64,000 nt of DNA, taken from the NCBI RefSeq assembly GCF_022397955.1, contig NZ_JAKEUQ010000008.1, positions 221,703-285,702 of the forward strand. The letters run 5' to 3'. Within the stretch, counting starts at the first letter, position 1, and each line of letters begins with the position of its first letter. Of this stretch, positions 7,942 through 18,062 are shown in pieces. The DNA is from Vibrio sp. Isolate32. GTDB lineage: Bacteria; Pseudomonadota; Gammaproteobacteria; Enterobacterales; Vibrionaceae. The notes under the pieces were generated by a model. The model searched no databases. It was not told the origin of the DNA and saw only the letters and a list, made by a program, of their open reading frames with translations. The position numbers and the translations under genes are program-made.

Positions 7942-9029
7942 AACACGTACTACTTTATTGTCGCTCTGGTTTTGAAAAAGAATGTGCTGGCGAAATTCAA
8001 GACAAGGCAACACAACTGGAAGTGTTTGGTTTTCCTCGCTTAAAGAACAATACTGGTTTCGTATTGTTTGAATGTTACCAAGCTGGTGAAGCGGACAAGT
8101 TGATCAAAGAGATCGATTTCCAATCTCTGATCTTTGCTCGTCAAATGCTAGCTGTAGCGGTTGAAATCAAAGATCTACCAACCGATGACCGCATCTCTCC
8201 AATTCTTGAGGCGCTTTCTGAGAAAGAAGGTTTCCCACGTTGTGGTGATATCCGTATTGAAACGCCAGATACTAACGAAGCAAAAGAGCTACTGAAGTTC
8301 TGTCGTAAGTTTACTGTGCCGATGCGTCAAGCGATGCGTGGTAAAGGCCTGATGACTGCGAAAGATAACGCTAAGAAGCCTGTGCTTCACTTATGTTTTA
8401 TCGCTCCGGGTCACTGTTTTGTTGGTTACTCTTACCCAACCAATAACTCACAGTTCTTTATGGGTATCCCTCGTCTGAAATTCCCATCAGATGCGCCAAG
8501 CCGTTCTACATTGAAGCTAGAAGAAGCATTCCACGTATTCATCCCTCGTGATGAGTGGGATGAGCGTCTTGCTCCGGGAATGTGGGGCGTAGATTTAGGC
8601 GCGTGCCCAGGTGGTTGGACTTACCAACTGGTTAAGCGCTCGATGTTCGTTCACTGTGTGGACAACGGCATGATGGCAGATAGCTTAATGGAAACGGGTC
8701 AAATTAAGCACCATATGGTGGATGGCTTTAAATTTGAACCTGACCGTAAAAACGTAACTTGGATCATCTGTGACATGGTTGAGAAGCCAGCTCGTGTTGC
8801 ACACCTTATGGGTGAGTGGATCATTAAAGGTTGGGCAAAAGAAGCATTGTTCAACCTTAAACTGCCAATGAAAGGCCGTTACGATGAAGTTCTGCAAGAT
8901 ATTGAGAACCTGAAAATGTTCCTTATTGAGAACAAAGTGAAGTTCAAGATGCAGGCGAAGCATCTATATCATGACCGTGAAGAGATCACCGTCCATATTC
9001 AGTCGCTTTCAAATATCTCGCCGCACTAA
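7938..9029 (+). CDS. rlmM: 23S rRNA (cytidine-2'-O)-methyltransferase RlmM
   Basis: A 363-residue enzyme that 2'-O-methylates C2498 of 23S rRNA. The N-terminal THUMP-like region ([16 protein letters not shown]) is followed by a Rossmann methyltransferase domain with the SAM-binding motif [16 protein letters not shown]. Near the end are [14 protein letters not shown] and [11 protein letters not shown]. The GTG at 7938, overlapping the ygdD stop, gives the family length (E. coli 366 aa). Longer in-frame extensions run into ygdD and are not credible. It is the last gene of the gcvA operon and is followed by a terminator at 9054. Confidence 0.95.
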   Translation: MKHVLLYCRSGFEKECAGEIQDKATQLEVFGFPRLKNNTGFVLFECYQAGEADKLIKEIDFQSLIFARQMLAVAVEIKDLPTDDRISPILEALSEKEGFPRCGDIRIETPDTNEAKELLKFCRKFTVPMRQAMRGKGLMTAKDNAKKPVLHLCFIAPGHCFVGYSYPTNNSQFFMGIPRLKFPSDAPSRSTLKLEEAFHVFIPRDEWDERLAPGMWGVDLGACPGGWTYQLVKRSMFVHCVDNGMMADSLMETGQIKHHMVDGFKFEPDRKNVTWIICDMVEKPARVAHLMGEWIIKGWAKEALFNLKLPMKGRYDEVLQDIENLKMFLIENKVKFKMQAKHLYHDREEITVHIQSLSNISPH

Positions 9030-9053
9030 TATTAGCGTTGATATTTCAGTGAT

Positions 9054-9080
9054 AAAAATGCTCCTTTAGGGGTATTTTTT
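9054..9080 (+). terminator. terminator after rlmM
   Basis: AAAAATGCTCC pairs (with G-U wobbles) to GGGGTATTTTT, 25 bases after rlmM, ending in a T-run. From 9081 to 9332 I see no convincing gene; an 81-codon open frame there was rejected. Confidence 0.75.
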
Positions 9081-9332
9081 GTATCTGAAATTCGTGAAAT
9101 GTTCGGATTTAGGTATGTTAATGAAGCCAACATCATCGAAATGCCGGCTATTTCAGTATTCGAATGTTAAAAAATCCGTAAGTGATCGAGACTTGCGGCT
9201 ACCTATCTTCAAGGGTGATACGAAGCAGGATTTATTCAAAGATTCAGCAGCAAAACGAAGTAAGTTTTACAGCGAGGGCATCTTAGCAAAATTTATTTTA
9301 TTGAAAGTAAGTGAACGTAAGTAAAGAATGTA

Positions 9333-9351
9333 AATGATAAGAATTATCATT
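9333..9351 (+). promoter_or_regulatory. Fur box upstream of the TonB-dependent receptor
   Basis: AATGATAA-GAA-TTATCATT is a perfect 8-bp inverted repeat around three bases and closely resembles the 19-bp Fur operator. It is centred 66 bases before the receptor ATG, so iron-repressed expression is expected. Confidence 0.85.
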
Positions 9352-9407
9352 CAATTTATGTAATATTCACATCCCCTGACTTAAATCTATAAAATATAAA
9401 ACACAGT

Positions 9408-11438
9408 ATGAAACTTAAAGCACTTTCAGTAGCCGTTACGGTTGCCTTAACTTCATTTATAGCCCTTGCTGCCGACGAACAAGAAACGGTAGTCGTAATT
9501 GGCTCAGCTCTTGAGCAACTTGTTCAGACTGAAATCAACTCTGACACACTTGAAAAGAAACAAGCATCAGACATTAAAGATGTACTGAATACTATGCCAA
9601 GCGTAACGGTCGACGGAAACGCACGCTACTCTCGCAAAGTGTATGTACGTGGTATGGAAGACAAGTTTGCCGTGGTGACTATTGATGGTGCACGTCAAGA
9701 AGGTCAGTTGTTCCACCACTCAGGTGATCAGGCCATTGACCCAACGATGCTTAAGCGTGCTGAAATTGAATTAGGCGGTAACTCTGCACTGTCGGGTTCT
9801 GGTGCGATTAACGGCTCATTCAGCTACGAGACAAAAGATCCAAGCGACCTTCTTAAGCCAGGCGAAAGCATTGGTGCTCGAGTCAAAACTAGCTACCAAA
9901 CGGCTTACGAGCGTTTCGCAACCAACGTTGCTGTGTATGCAAAAGTAAACGACAAGCTGCAATTCATGGGGATTGCAAACTACTCTGAAGATGGTGACCT
10001 ACATATCCCAGATCAGGAAGCGGTGACGTCTAAGCAAGGCGAACTGAAGTCTGGTATTGCGAAAGTGGTATTTATCCCGAATGACGCCAACGAATTTAAA
10101 CTGACTTTCAACCGATACAAGGATGGTGGTAAACGTCAGCTTTCTGGTGAGAAGGCCGGTGCTCTGTATGTGGATGATGAACACAACTACCACTCGCTTA
10201 ACCGTGATACTGTGACTCTGCAACACGAATACGATGCAGGTAGTGACTTAGTACATCTTAAAACCAACATTTACTACAACCGTCAGTACATGGAGCGTGA
10301 TGCGCTTGTGGATATGGCTTGGGATAAAGACGCGAACGGAAAATGGATTAAAGATGGCACAATTGCTATCCCTGACCGTGAATACAACGTGACGACCATT
10401 GGTGGCGACATCCGCAATATCTCTTGGGTTGGAGAGCATGAGCTGACTTACGGTCTTGATGGCTATAAGGCAGCGCAGTGGATTGACGCGGGTGACGGTG
10501 TTTACCAAAGCGGTTCTAAGCAAGGTGAGATTAAGAAGTACGGCATGGATGGCGGTACCGTGACAGCTTACGGTCTTTACCTACAAGACATGTACGAGTT
10601 CAGTGACTTCCGTTTAACAACAGGTCTGCGTTACGACATTCACAAACTTGGTGGTGTTTACGATGGTGATTTCGACCAGCTGTCTCCTAAATTTAAAGGT
10701 GAATACCAAACTACGGATAATCTAAAACTGCGTGTGGGTTACGGTCGTCTATTCAAAGGCGCGTCATTGCCAGAGACTCTGACAATGAAAGCGGCTGCAG
10801 ATGTTAAGCAGTCTGATACTAAGGCGATGACGGGCAATAACTACGAGGCTGGTTTTGATTACGAACTGACACGTCTAATGGCAGCGGACTACGCTATCCT
10901 AGGTTTCACCGCTTACACCTACAACCTTGATAACCAAATGCACCCAACTAAGAACAACACAACACTGGCTAACCAGTACGATGTTGAAGTTTGGGGGGTG
11001 GAAACGGTACTGAGCTATGCACTAGACTCTCTAAGCGTATACGCTAACCACTCTTACTCGGATGGTGACCAGAAAGATCTAGAGAATGGCAAAACAAGCC
11101 ACATGAGCAAAACAGGTATTCACAACTTCAAAGCGGGCTTTAATTACAGCCTAAACAGTGAGTTTGTGTTCGGTTGGGACTCTCGCTTCGTTCCGGGTAA
11201 TGACTATACGGATGAAGATGGTGAGCAAGTGAAGCGTGCTGGTTTTGCTACGCATAATATCTGGGCTGCTTACACACCTGCGTTTGCGAAAGACCTAGAG
11301 ATGAACATCGGTATCGATAACATTCTTGATAAGAAATACGCAGAGCATACTGGCTTTGGTATATCTTGGGGCTCAGACAAGTACACCAGCTACGAAGCCG
11401 GTCGTAACTTCAAAGTTTCTATCGCTTATAACTTCTAA
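9408..11438 (+). CDS. TonB-dependent outer-membrane receptor, probably for an iron compound
   Basis: A 676-residue outer-membrane protein. A signal peptide (MKLKALSVAVTVALTSFIAL, cleaved near ALA) is followed by a TonB box-like ETVVVIGSA. The plug domain (DIKDVLNTMPSV, RKVYVRGMEDKFAVVTIDGA, MLKRAEIELGGNSALSGSG) leads into a 22-strand-type barrel ending in the aromatic VSIAYNF. The Fur box upstream points to iron, possibly heme or a siderophore. I see no diagnostic FRAP/NPDL heme motifs, so the ligand is open. No strong Shine-Dalgarno precedes the ATG; the leader there is A/T-rich. It interrupts the rlmM-xni neighbourhood, lies alone, and ends at a bidirectional terminator. Confidence 0.9.
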   Translation: MKLKALSVAVTVALTSFIALAADEQETVVVIGSALEQLVQTEINSDTLEKKQASDIKDVLNTMPSVTVDGNARYSRKVYVRGMEDKFAVVTIDGARQEGQLFHHSGDQAIDPTMLKRAEIELGGNSALSGSGAINGSFSYETKDPSDLLKPGESIGARVKTSYQTAYERFATNVAVYAKVNDKLQFMGIANYSEDGDLHIPDQEAVTSKQGELKSGIAKVVFIPNDANEFKLTFNRYKDGGKRQLSGEKAGALYVDDEHNYHSLNRDTVTLQHEYDAGSDLVHLKTNIYYNRQYMERDALVDMAWDKDANGKWIKDGTIAIPDREYNVTTIGGDIRNISWVGEHELTYGLDGYKAAQWIDAGDGVYQSGSKQGEIKKYGMDGGTVTAYGLYLQDMYEFSDFRLTTGLRYDIHKLGGVYDGDFDQLSPKFKGEYQTTDNLKLRVGYGRLFKGASLPETLTMKAAADVKQSDTKAMTGNNYEAGFDYELTRLMAADYAILGFTAYTYNLDNQMHPTKNNTTLANQYDVEVWGVETVLSYALDSLSVYANHSYSDGDQKDLENGKTSHMSKTGIHNFKAGFNYSLNSEFVFGWDSRFVPGNDYTDEDGEQVKRAGFATHNIWAAYTPAFAKDLEMNIGIDNILDKKYAEHTGFGISWGSDKYTSYEAGRNFKVSIAYNF

Positions 11439-11478
11439 TCATCCGATTAAGTTCAGTTAGGCGGTAGCCAAAATAACA

Positions 11479-11506
11479 AAAAGCCTTAGTATCGACTAAG
11501 GCTTTT
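11479..11506. terminator. bidirectional terminator between the TonB receptor and xni
   Basis: AAAAGCCTTAGT-ATCG-ACTAAGGCTTTT is a perfect 12-bp stem with A and T tracts at both ends, lying between convergent genes. Confidence 0.9.
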
Positions 11507-11547
11507 CTGTATCTGGAGCTTCGTATAACAGAGGGTTCTATATAGAG

Positions 11548-12321
11548 CTAAGCGCTCGCTTCGTAACGAATGTCTTGTAGGTTAAAACCTAAATCTATGT
11601 CTGTTTTGAGAGCTGAGACTTGCTTACACACTCGAGCGGACTCGATGTGTTCATCAAATTTCTTACGATACTTTTTTGGCAAATCTTCTGCTTGGAAGGC
11701 CGTTTCAATATCTGGGTAAGTGGTTAAGATCTCTTTTGCTGCTTTTGGCCCCACGCCAGGGATGCCCGGCACTTGGCTAGAGCTTACACCGGTTAGTCCC
11801 CAGTAGTCTGCAAGCTGCTCTGGTTTTACACCAAACTCCGCCTCGATAAAGGGCTTATCTAACCAGCGATGTTGGAAATAATCGCGGATCTGCAGGGTAG
11901 GCGACAACAGTTGGCAGTAGCCCTTGTCTGTAGATATTATGGTAACGGTCTCGCCATGGTCTGCGACCTTCTTAGCCAGCGTTGCCACTAAATCATCAGC
12001 TTCATCACCATCGGACAATAACGAATCTATGCCTAACTCCCACCAAGCTTGTTGGATCGCATCAAGGCCTTGCATGAGCGGCTCTGGCATGGGTTTTCGG
12101 TTCTGCTTGTAAGCAGGCAGTACTTCCGCGCGCCAGCCTCGGTCTTGCAGGTGATGATCAAATACCGCGATGATATGCGTCGGCTTGGACTCGGTAATAA
12201 TCTTATTCAGAGTGCGAGTTGTCGTGGTGATGGTTCTTGCTATATCGGTTGGATCCGGCTGAGCCGAGTGCACGCGTCGGATTAGGTTCAAGGCATCGAT
12301 AATAACAAGATGGATAGACAT
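11548..12321 (-). CDS. xni: flap endonuclease Xni (ExoIX homologue)
   Basis: A 257-residue FEN-family protein related to the 5'-nuclease domain of DNA polymerase I. Visible motifs are HLVIIDALNLIRRVH at the N-terminus, DGDEADDLVATLA and TIISTDKGYCQLLSPTLQIRDYF. A helix-hairpin-helix segment, VPGIPGVGPKAAKEIL, follows. It cleaves 5' flap structures and may support DNA repair. Its length and sequence match the Xni group rather than full Pol I. It follows ppnN on the same strand, but a terminator-like hairpin separates the two. Confidence 0.95.
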   Translation of the reverse strand: MSIHLVIIDALNLIRRVHSAQPDPTDIARTITTTTRTLNKIITESKPTHIIAVFDHHLQDRGWRAEVLPAYKQNRKPMPEPLMQGLDAIQQAWWELGIDSLLSDGDEADDLVATLAKKVADHGETVTIISTDKGYCQLLSPTLQIRDYFQHRWLDKPFIEAEFGVKPEQLADYWGLTGVSSSQVPGIPGVGPKAAKEILTTYPDIETAFQAEDLPKKYRKKFDEHIESARVCKQVSALKTDIDLGFNLQDIRYEASA

Positions 12322-12343
12322 AAGTTTCCACTAAATAGGCAAT

Positions 12344-12366
12344 AAAAAAGGGGCTGCTAGCCCCTT
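12344..12366 (-). terminator. terminator after ppnN
   Basis: On the minus strand, AAGGGGCT/AGCCCCTT closes a three-base loop and is followed by T6. It would end ppnN transcripts before xni. Confidence 0.75.
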
Positions 12367-12414
12367 ATAGTAACGCATCAGTTAGTGAGTTGAAACGTTG
12401 GTAACGTAAACGCC

Positions 12415-13779
12415 TTAATCACTTGAAGCGATTTTGTAGCAAGGTACGTAGTCGGTACCGCCCGGTAGCTTCATTCGATGTTGTTCAACAAAGTCGTTAA
12501 GCAGTTGGTCCATTTTAGTCATCAGTTCTTTGTCACCATCGATAATGAATGGGCCGTGTTTCTCTATCTCTAGAATACCCTCAGCTTTGACATTACCCGC
12601 AACAATACCCGAGAACGCTTTACGCAGATTTGCCGCAAGGCTTTCTGTTTTCTGGTCCATATGCAGGTCGAGTGCTGCCATTGATTCGTGATTCGGGTCG
12701 AACGGCAGTTGGAACTCAGGTTCAATATGCAGTGACCAGTTATAGCTATAGGCATCGCCAGTCTCTTTACGGCGAGAACGTACGTCCGGCATAGCTTGCT
12801 TCATGATTTTCGCGGCGCGAGCCGGGTCATCAATCACTATTTCATAATGTTTTTGTGCTTCTGGACCTAATGTCTCGCCAATAAACTTATCGATCGAGCG
12901 GAAGTAGGCTTCGCTCTCTTTTGAGCCCGTTAACACAATCGGCATTGGCTGATCGGCGTTATTCGGGTGCATCATAATACCTAAGATGTACAACAGCTCT
13001 TCGGCAGTACCTGGACCACCAGGGAAGATGATGATGCCATGTGCCATACGAACAAATGCTTCAAGACGCTTCTCGATGTCTGGCATGATCACTAGCTCAT
13101 TTACAATTGGGTTTGGTGGCTCAGCCGCAATGATTGATGGTTCAGTTAGACCTAGGTAACGGTGCTCGGTATAACGCTGCTTTGCGTGACCAATTGCCGC
13201 TCCCTTCATTGGGCCTTCCATCGCACCCGGTCCACAACCGGTACAGATGTTGAGTTCTCGTAGACCTAGCTCATTACCCACTTCGCGAGTGTACTGGTAC
13301 TCGCTGGCATTGATTGAGTGACCGCCCCAACACACGATAAGGTTTGGTTCGATACCCGGAGTTAGTGCTCCAGCGTTTCTTAAAATACCAAACACTAGGT
13401 TAGTAATATGAGTGGCGTTGGTCAGGTTAAGCCTTTGATTGTCGGCTAGGTGCATGTTGACATACACAATGTCACGCAGTACTGAAAATAGATGTTCTTG
13501 AATACCCTTGATGATTTCGCCATCAACAAAGGCATGCTCTGGTGGATTGCTCAGTTCGAGCTTGATGCCACGCTCACGGCGTACGACTTCCACATCGAAC
13601 GATTTGTATTTATCGAGCAATTCCTTGGAGTTGTCGGTATGACTACCCGAGTTAAGTACCGCTAACGTACAGTTACGATACAGTTGGTACAGATCACTAG
13701 ATGCGGTTTTCTTAAGACGCTCAACCTCAAGTTGAGAGAGTAAATCCATGCTACCGGCAGGGCTGATATGAGTGATCAT
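12415..13779 (-). CDS. ppnN: nucleotide 5'-monophosphate nucleosidase PpnN
   Basis: A 454-residue protein of the lysine-decarboxylase-like LOG family (YgdH). It cleaves purine and pyrimidine nucleoside monophosphates to the base and ribose-5-phosphate, and in E. coli is stimulated by (p)ppGpp. The nucleotide-binding signature [18 protein letters not shown] (PGGxGTxxE) is intact, and [20 protein letters not shown] carries the conserved arginine/glycine region. The length equals that of E. coli PpnN. The ATG at 13779 is preceded by GGAGGC-like sequence. The 287 bases upstream (13780-14066) are AT-rich with no recognisable gene. Confidence 0.95.
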   Translation of the reverse strand: MITHISPAGSMDLLSQLEVERLKKTASSDLYQLYRNCTLAVLNSGSHTDNSKELLDKYKSFDVEVVRRERGIKLELSNPPEHAFVDGEIIKGIQEHLFSVLRDIVYVNMHLADNQRLNLTNATHITNLVFGILRNAGALTPGIEPNLIVCWGGHSINASEYQYTREVGNELGLRELNICTGCGPGAMEGPMKGAAIGHAKQRYTEHRYLGLTEPSIIAAEPPNPIVNELVIMPDIEKRLEAFVRMAHGIIIFPGGPGTAEELLYILGIMMHPNNADQPMPIVLTGSKESEAYFRSIDKFIGETLGPEAQKHYEIVIDDPARAAKIMKQAMPDVRSRRKETGDAYSYNWSLHIEPEFQLPFDPNHESMAALDLHMDQKTESLAANLRKAFSGIVAGNVKAEGILEIEKHGPFIIDGDKELMTKMDQLLNDFVEQHRMKLPGGTDYVPCYKIASSD

Positions 13780-14066
13780 AGTGCCTCCTTGTTGATAAGA
13801 GCAGGGGAGACAGTTAAGTAACCCTCTGGCTCGAGAGTGAGAAGCAAACGTTGAAAGTGTTTGGTTAAAAGTGAGAGAGCTAACCAGACGAAACGAATAC
13901 GACAGCGTTGCTTAATGGATTATATAAACTGTTCAAGAGCGAGTATATCGCATTGCTTGCCAAGAATGCTTGTTAAGCGAATGTTAATCATTAGCTTAGC
14001 AAACATTGAGGAAATTGGTATGTGATAAGTATTTGAAAAAATGAAATAAATTAAATTTAAGGCCGC

Positions 14067-15632
14067 TTAGTGCCAAACAAGTTGGTTGCTACCGCGCTGT
14101 TTTGCCTTATTTAAAGTTTTATTGAGTCGCTCTAATACTTCTTCTGGTGTATCTGACTCTTTGAACTGAGTACTTGCTGCACATAAGGTTATCGTGATTT
14201 GTTGGTCACGGAACTTAAATGGCAAACGGCTCACTTGAGTCTGGATATTTTGTATTACCTGGTGGCAATATTCATCGGTTTGCTCTGGGAGCAGTAAAAT
14301 AAACTCTTCACCAGAAAAACGGGCTACAGTATCAGTGGTGCTGGTCTCTTTGGTGATGGTTTTTGCGATGATTTTCAGAGCTTTATCGCCAGCCGTGTAA
14401 CCAAAGCTGTCGTTGATCGATTTGAAATTGTCGATATCAAGCAGTACTGCACGTAGCGAGTGTTGTGCACGAATCCAACGGCGGTACTCAAGCTCTAAAC
14501 GATCAGTAAAAGCGGTACGGTTGTAAACCTTCGTTAGAGGGTCAAGTAGCATACGCTGAGCCTGATCTTCTAGGCGTTTGCGGTAATCTTGAGTTACTTC
14601 ATACAGTGAATCGAGCTGAGTTTTTCCGTAGCTCATTCGTTCGATCAGTGCTTGCTCTTTTTGCTCGGCGTGATTCAACCTTTCCGATAAAGAAGCAATT
14701 TCACTGAGTAGGGGGCTGATCGACTGCTTTAAGCTATCAATATCCTTTGCTTTCTCAACAGAGCTTTGGCTTTTACTCACTAGCTCTGTCAGCTCTGAGT
14801 TTAGACCTTGGCGGTGCTCAAAATAGCTTTGGCTTTGATCGGTATTTTGGTCTGCCGTTTTAATACTTGATGCGAGTGACGCGTTGAGTTGATCGATAAA
14901 CTGCTCAGATTTTTTACGCTCTAGCGTAGTGCCTTCAATGACCAGTTTGAGGATCTGAAGTGTCAGCTCAAGCAGGTTTTGTGTGGAAACACCAAGCAAT
15001 AGCTTCGCGCGAATATCGGTCAGCATATCACCTGATTCTCCCTCAAAATCGAGTTCAGTAATCAGATGTTGTAATTCGTTAGATAGGTCGTAAAGGAGCT
15101 CTTGCTCTGGAGAGTGTGCAGCGTCAGCAAACTGCGAACGTGAGTTGTTCGCCATAATCTTTATGGCACGCTCATAAATACCGAGCAGTTTTATTGCATG
15201 GTCGACTTTCTGACTGCCATTGCATTCGGAGAAGCTAAGTAAGTTTCGTAGGTCTCGTTTGAGCTGCGCTGGAAGACCAGTTATGCGTTGCAGCGTTTCC
15301 CCACTGTGCTTAATGCTATCGTCCAGATATCCGTTCTGTTTATCCATAGCCAACGTTTTCTGCTTTAGCATCCTTTCAAGTACTGCCAGCTTTGGGATCA
15401 TTGAGCTAATGTCTTTTTGCTTTTCTAGTTCTTCCCTAAGGGCAATGAGGTTTTCATCTAAATGGCTATTGCTGCCAACGCACGCGTCGCTTAACGATGT
15501 GACGATACGCTTTAGAACTTTCTGTTCGCGAATAAATTTGAACGAGGTGTCTCTTTGCGTCAAACGAACTTGCTCCAACTGAAATTTCAGCTGGTGGAGT
15601 TGCACCTGAATGTCTTTTTCAAGAATGCCCAT
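14067..15632 (-). CDS. coiled-coil protein with C-terminal GGDEF domain (possible diguanylate cyclase)
   Basis: A 521-residue cytoplasmic protein with no membrane segment. About 340 residues of mostly helical, coiled-coil-like sequence precede a GGDEF domain (DPLTKVYNRTAF near 350, LLDIDNFKSINDSFGY). The active-site motif is SGEEF at 440-444 instead of GGD/EEF. The inhibitory-site RxxD has become STTD just before it, and the usual late SIG-V strand is TLCAAS. It may be a weak or inactive cyclase, or a non-feedback-inhibited one. It lies 118 bases from, and on the same strand as, another protein with a degenerate GGDEF domain. This suggests a linked c-di-GMP function affecting motility or biofilm. 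Confidence 0.85.
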   Translation of the reverse strand: MGILEKDIQVQLHQLKFQLEQVRLTQRDTSFKFIREQKVLKRIVTSLSDACVGSNSHLDENLIALREELEKQKDISSMIPKLAVLERMLKQKTLAMDKQNGYLDDSIKHSGETLQRITGLPAQLKRDLRNLLSFSECNGSQKVDHAIKLLGIYERAIKIMANNSRSQFADAAHSPEQELLYDLSNELQHLITELDFEGESGDMLTDIRAKLLLGVSTQNLLELTLQILKLVIEGTTLERKKSEQFIDQLNASLASSIKTADQNTDQSQSYFEHRQGLNSELTELVSKSQSSVEKAKDIDSLKQSISPLLSEIASLSERLNHAEQKEQALIERMSYGKTQLDSLYEVTQDYRKRLEDQAQRMLLDPLTKVYNRTAFTDRLELEYRRWIRAQHSLRAVLLDIDNFKSINDSFGYTAGDKALKIIAKTITKETSTTDTVARFSGEEFILLLPEQTDEYCHQVIQNIQTQVSRLPFKFRDQQITITLCAASTQFKESDTPEEVLERLNKTLNKAKQRGSNQLVWH

Positions 15633-15750
15633 AGATGTATTAAATAGCGCCGCGTAGATCGAACTCGATCATTTTGATGAAATTCCGTTACATTGATAAT
15701 AACAAAACTAAAAATAAGGTCACGAGTTACAAGTCTTAACCGCTCGCAAA

Positions 15751-18009
15751 TCAGTCATCTTTTAGCATTTTTTTGATGTTGTCCTCATTCTGGTATGAGG
15801 ATTGTATTTTTATTAGCCCTTGATTAATCGCATGTTTACAGGCTTCTCTTATATTACCTGTTGCAAGGCTAGCAGCTGGTGCATTGTCGATGGCTTTGAG
15901 GTATACCCATTGGCTGCTGCGCTCTTTGAGACTTATCTCACGCGCTAGGTTTGTTGACATCAATAGTACATCTAATAGCTCTTGATCGTTTATCGCGGTG
16001 TACGCACGTGGTAAGAATGGGTAGTCAGCGATACCCATACGAACGGTACGATTGATATTACGTTCGATCTCGAACTCATTCACCCAATCTTGAACTTTTC
16101 TGAACATGGCTTCAGGCGATGAATCGCGGTCTGAATTCGGCTCGATGTAGAGAAGGTTGGCATCCGAGAAATGGTAAACGCGAGACGGGCCTTTCAATTT
16201 CGATTTGAGGAACTCACCGAATGCATCTTCAAGTTCAAGGCCGGCTTTGTAACCATTCTGGGTATACATATTGCGTAGGAACGGTAGATCAATCATCACG
16301 AAGCGTAAACGGTCGTTCAGTGGTTCATGAATCAGTTCACCCATCTGCCATTGTTCAAAGGTTTGGCTAGTTTGCTCCAAAGAGTTCGATAGCTTGGCGT
16401 TAAGCATTCTTAAGTTAGGAAGCTTGGAACGTGAGTGCGTAAAGAGATCGGTGCGCAGTGAATCGACTTCTTTGGCCAAGGTTTGAATGATGTAGCCTCG
16501 GCGTAGCACGAAGAAGAACAGCACAATACTGAATAAGAATAGCGCGAAGGCGATCTTCTGGAACTTGCGATGTTCAAGTTTGTATTTCTCTAGCTCTTGC
16601 GCTTGCCCTGCGTAGTGCAAGGTTTGTTCGGCAAACTCTTTCTGTTGGCGGAATGCATCTTCACCAACACGGTTGAGTTTTAGCTGCTCTAAAGAGACTA
16701 GGCTGTTGTATTGCTTGAGGTTGGCAAGAGCCTGTTGTGGGCGACCAGCTTGTTCGTAACCCAAAGAGAGCAAGTAGTATGAGCGTTGTGACAAGCGAGA
16801 GTTCTCGACTTGGCGTGAGATCTCAAGCGCGCGTGTCGCATGCTTGATCACATCTTCGCTCTCTTGCAGGTGGTAAGCCAGCCCAGCCGATAGCAGCGCA
16901 GCACGGCCTTCCAGTTTTGGCATATCGGTGTACTCGAGCAGTTCAAGAGCACGGGTGAGGTACTGCTCTGCTAGAAGGTAGTTATAAAGGCGCAGGTAAG
17001 TCGCAGATAGACTTAGGCGAATATCGATGACTTGGTAGATATCTCGGTCAGTACTTTCATGATCTAATACGTTGAAGAAATGCACCAGTGCAAGGTTGTA
17101 TTTACCTTGGTAAAAATACACATCACCCATTTTTTTGAGCACTTGTGCTAATACGGGGGAGTTTTCAAAGTTGTCATAGAAATCAGCAGCTTGAGATAGG
17201 TGTTCTAATGCCTTATCTAACACCTGGCGCTCAAAGAACAGCTGTGCTAGTAAGCGGTTTACTTTCGCCAAGCGTGCACTTAGGTTACCTTCCACTGATT
17301 TCCAGTACCCATACAACAATTCGTTTAATGCATGATTGTATTCTTTGTGGGTCAGGTAAAACTCACCGACAGCAATGTGGTAGTCGATGGTCACTTTTTC
17401 AGAGTAGCGCTGAGCTAGGTAGGCTTTTGCCTCTTGAAAGAACTCTTCGGCTTCGTCGATTTTATTTTCATAAGACGCGATATCAGCTTTGAGCATGATC
17501 AAACGGTAGGTGATGCCTTCTGCTAAGCGTAAGGTTTTATTCACCGACTCTAGGTTTGCTTCAATACTCTTAAGTTCAGTCTTTGCTTTGGCTGACTCTC
17601 TATCACTAAACCAAAGTAGCCTAACTTTTAAGATCTGAAGGTCCAATTCTAGGTACTCAAGCTTATAGGTTTTCGCTAGCTCAGAGGCTTTGTTGATATG
17701 TTGAATCGCAGTATGGATGTTGCCAAAATTGTATTCCGCTTTCGCTAATATCTTGTAAGCATCAATACTGCTATTCGGGGTGCGGATCGAGGAGTCTGTC
17801 TCTTCGCGAGAAATTGCCGATGGGCTTTTCTCGCGCTGATCAGAAAGGACACGTAGTGTCAGATAGCTGTTGGCCATTTTTTTTGCTTGGCTTGGTTCGA
17901 TCTCAACCAAGTTATTGGCTTCATTGAGTAGCGCCGAAGAATAGACCGACGCATTCACCGAGGTGCTCAAGCTTAAAATAAATAGGCTAACAACGTATAA
18001 CCAACGCAT
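15751..18009 (-). CDS. exported TPR protein with membrane anchor and degenerate GGDEF-like domain
   Basis: A 752-residue protein. A signal peptide (MRWLYVVSLFILSLSTSVNA) precedes a periplasmic region of tetratricopeptide-like helical repeats (about 80-450). One membrane helix (about 484-502, ALFLFSIVLFFFVL) leads to a cytoplasmic C-terminal domain. That domain has the layout of a GGDEF fold, but where the active site should be (after Arg610) it reads FSDANLLYI, so it cannot be catalytic by the usual chemistry. A sensory or scaffold role is likely: ligand or protein sensing outside, signalling inside. Vibrio c-di-GMP networks contain such degenerate members; the exact orthologue is not established here. 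It probably shares an operon with the downstream GGDEF gene. Confidence 0.82.
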   Translation of the reverse strand: MRWLYVVSLFILSLSTSVNASVYSSALLNEANNLVEIEPSQAKKMANSYLTLRVLSDQREKSPSAISREETDSSIRTPNSSIDAYKILAKAEYNFGNIHTAIQHINKASELAKTYKLEYLELDLQILKVRLLWFSDRESAKAKTELKSIEANLESVNKTLRLAEGITYRLIMLKADIASYENKIDEAEEFFQEAKAYLAQRYSEKVTIDYHIAVGEFYLTHKEYNHALNELLYGYWKSVEGNLSARLAKVNRLLAQLFFERQVLDKALEHLSQAADFYDNFENSPVLAQVLKKMGDVYFYQGKYNLALVHFFNVLDHESTDRDIYQVIDIRLSLSATYLRLYNYLLAEQYLTRALELLEYTDMPKLEGRAALLSAGLAYHLQESEDVIKHATRALEISRQVENSRLSQRSYYLLSLGYEQAGRPQQALANLKQYNSLVSLEQLKLNRVGEDAFRQQKEFAEQTLHYAGQAQELEKYKLEHRKFQKIAFALFLFSIVLFFFVLRRGYIIQTLAKEVDSLRTDLFTHSRSKLPNLRMLNAKLSNSLEQTSQTFEQWQMGELIHEPLNDRLRFVMIDLPFLRNMYTQNGYKAGLELEDAFGEFLKSKLKGPSRVYHFSDANLLYIEPNSDRDSSPEAMFRKVQDWVNEFEIERNINRTVRMGIADYPFLPRAYTAINDQELLDVLLMSTNLAREISLKERSSQWVYLKAIDNAPAASLATGNIREACKHAINQGLIKIQSSYQNEDNIKKMLKDD

Positions 18010-18062
18010 TTCAGTGTCCTTTAAAGATTAGGTAGGTGCCAAATAAGTGTGTAGTTTGCCGA

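Noticed and set aside
9079..9324. 81-codon plus-strand frame between rlmM and the TonB receptor
   Set aside because: It begins inside the rlmM terminator, has no ribosome site, no start with support, and no recognisable composition or motif.
9408..11438. Naming the TonB receptor as a heme receptor (HutA/HutR)
   Set aside because: No FRAP/NPDL motif seen and no adjacent hut genes; the ligand is left open.
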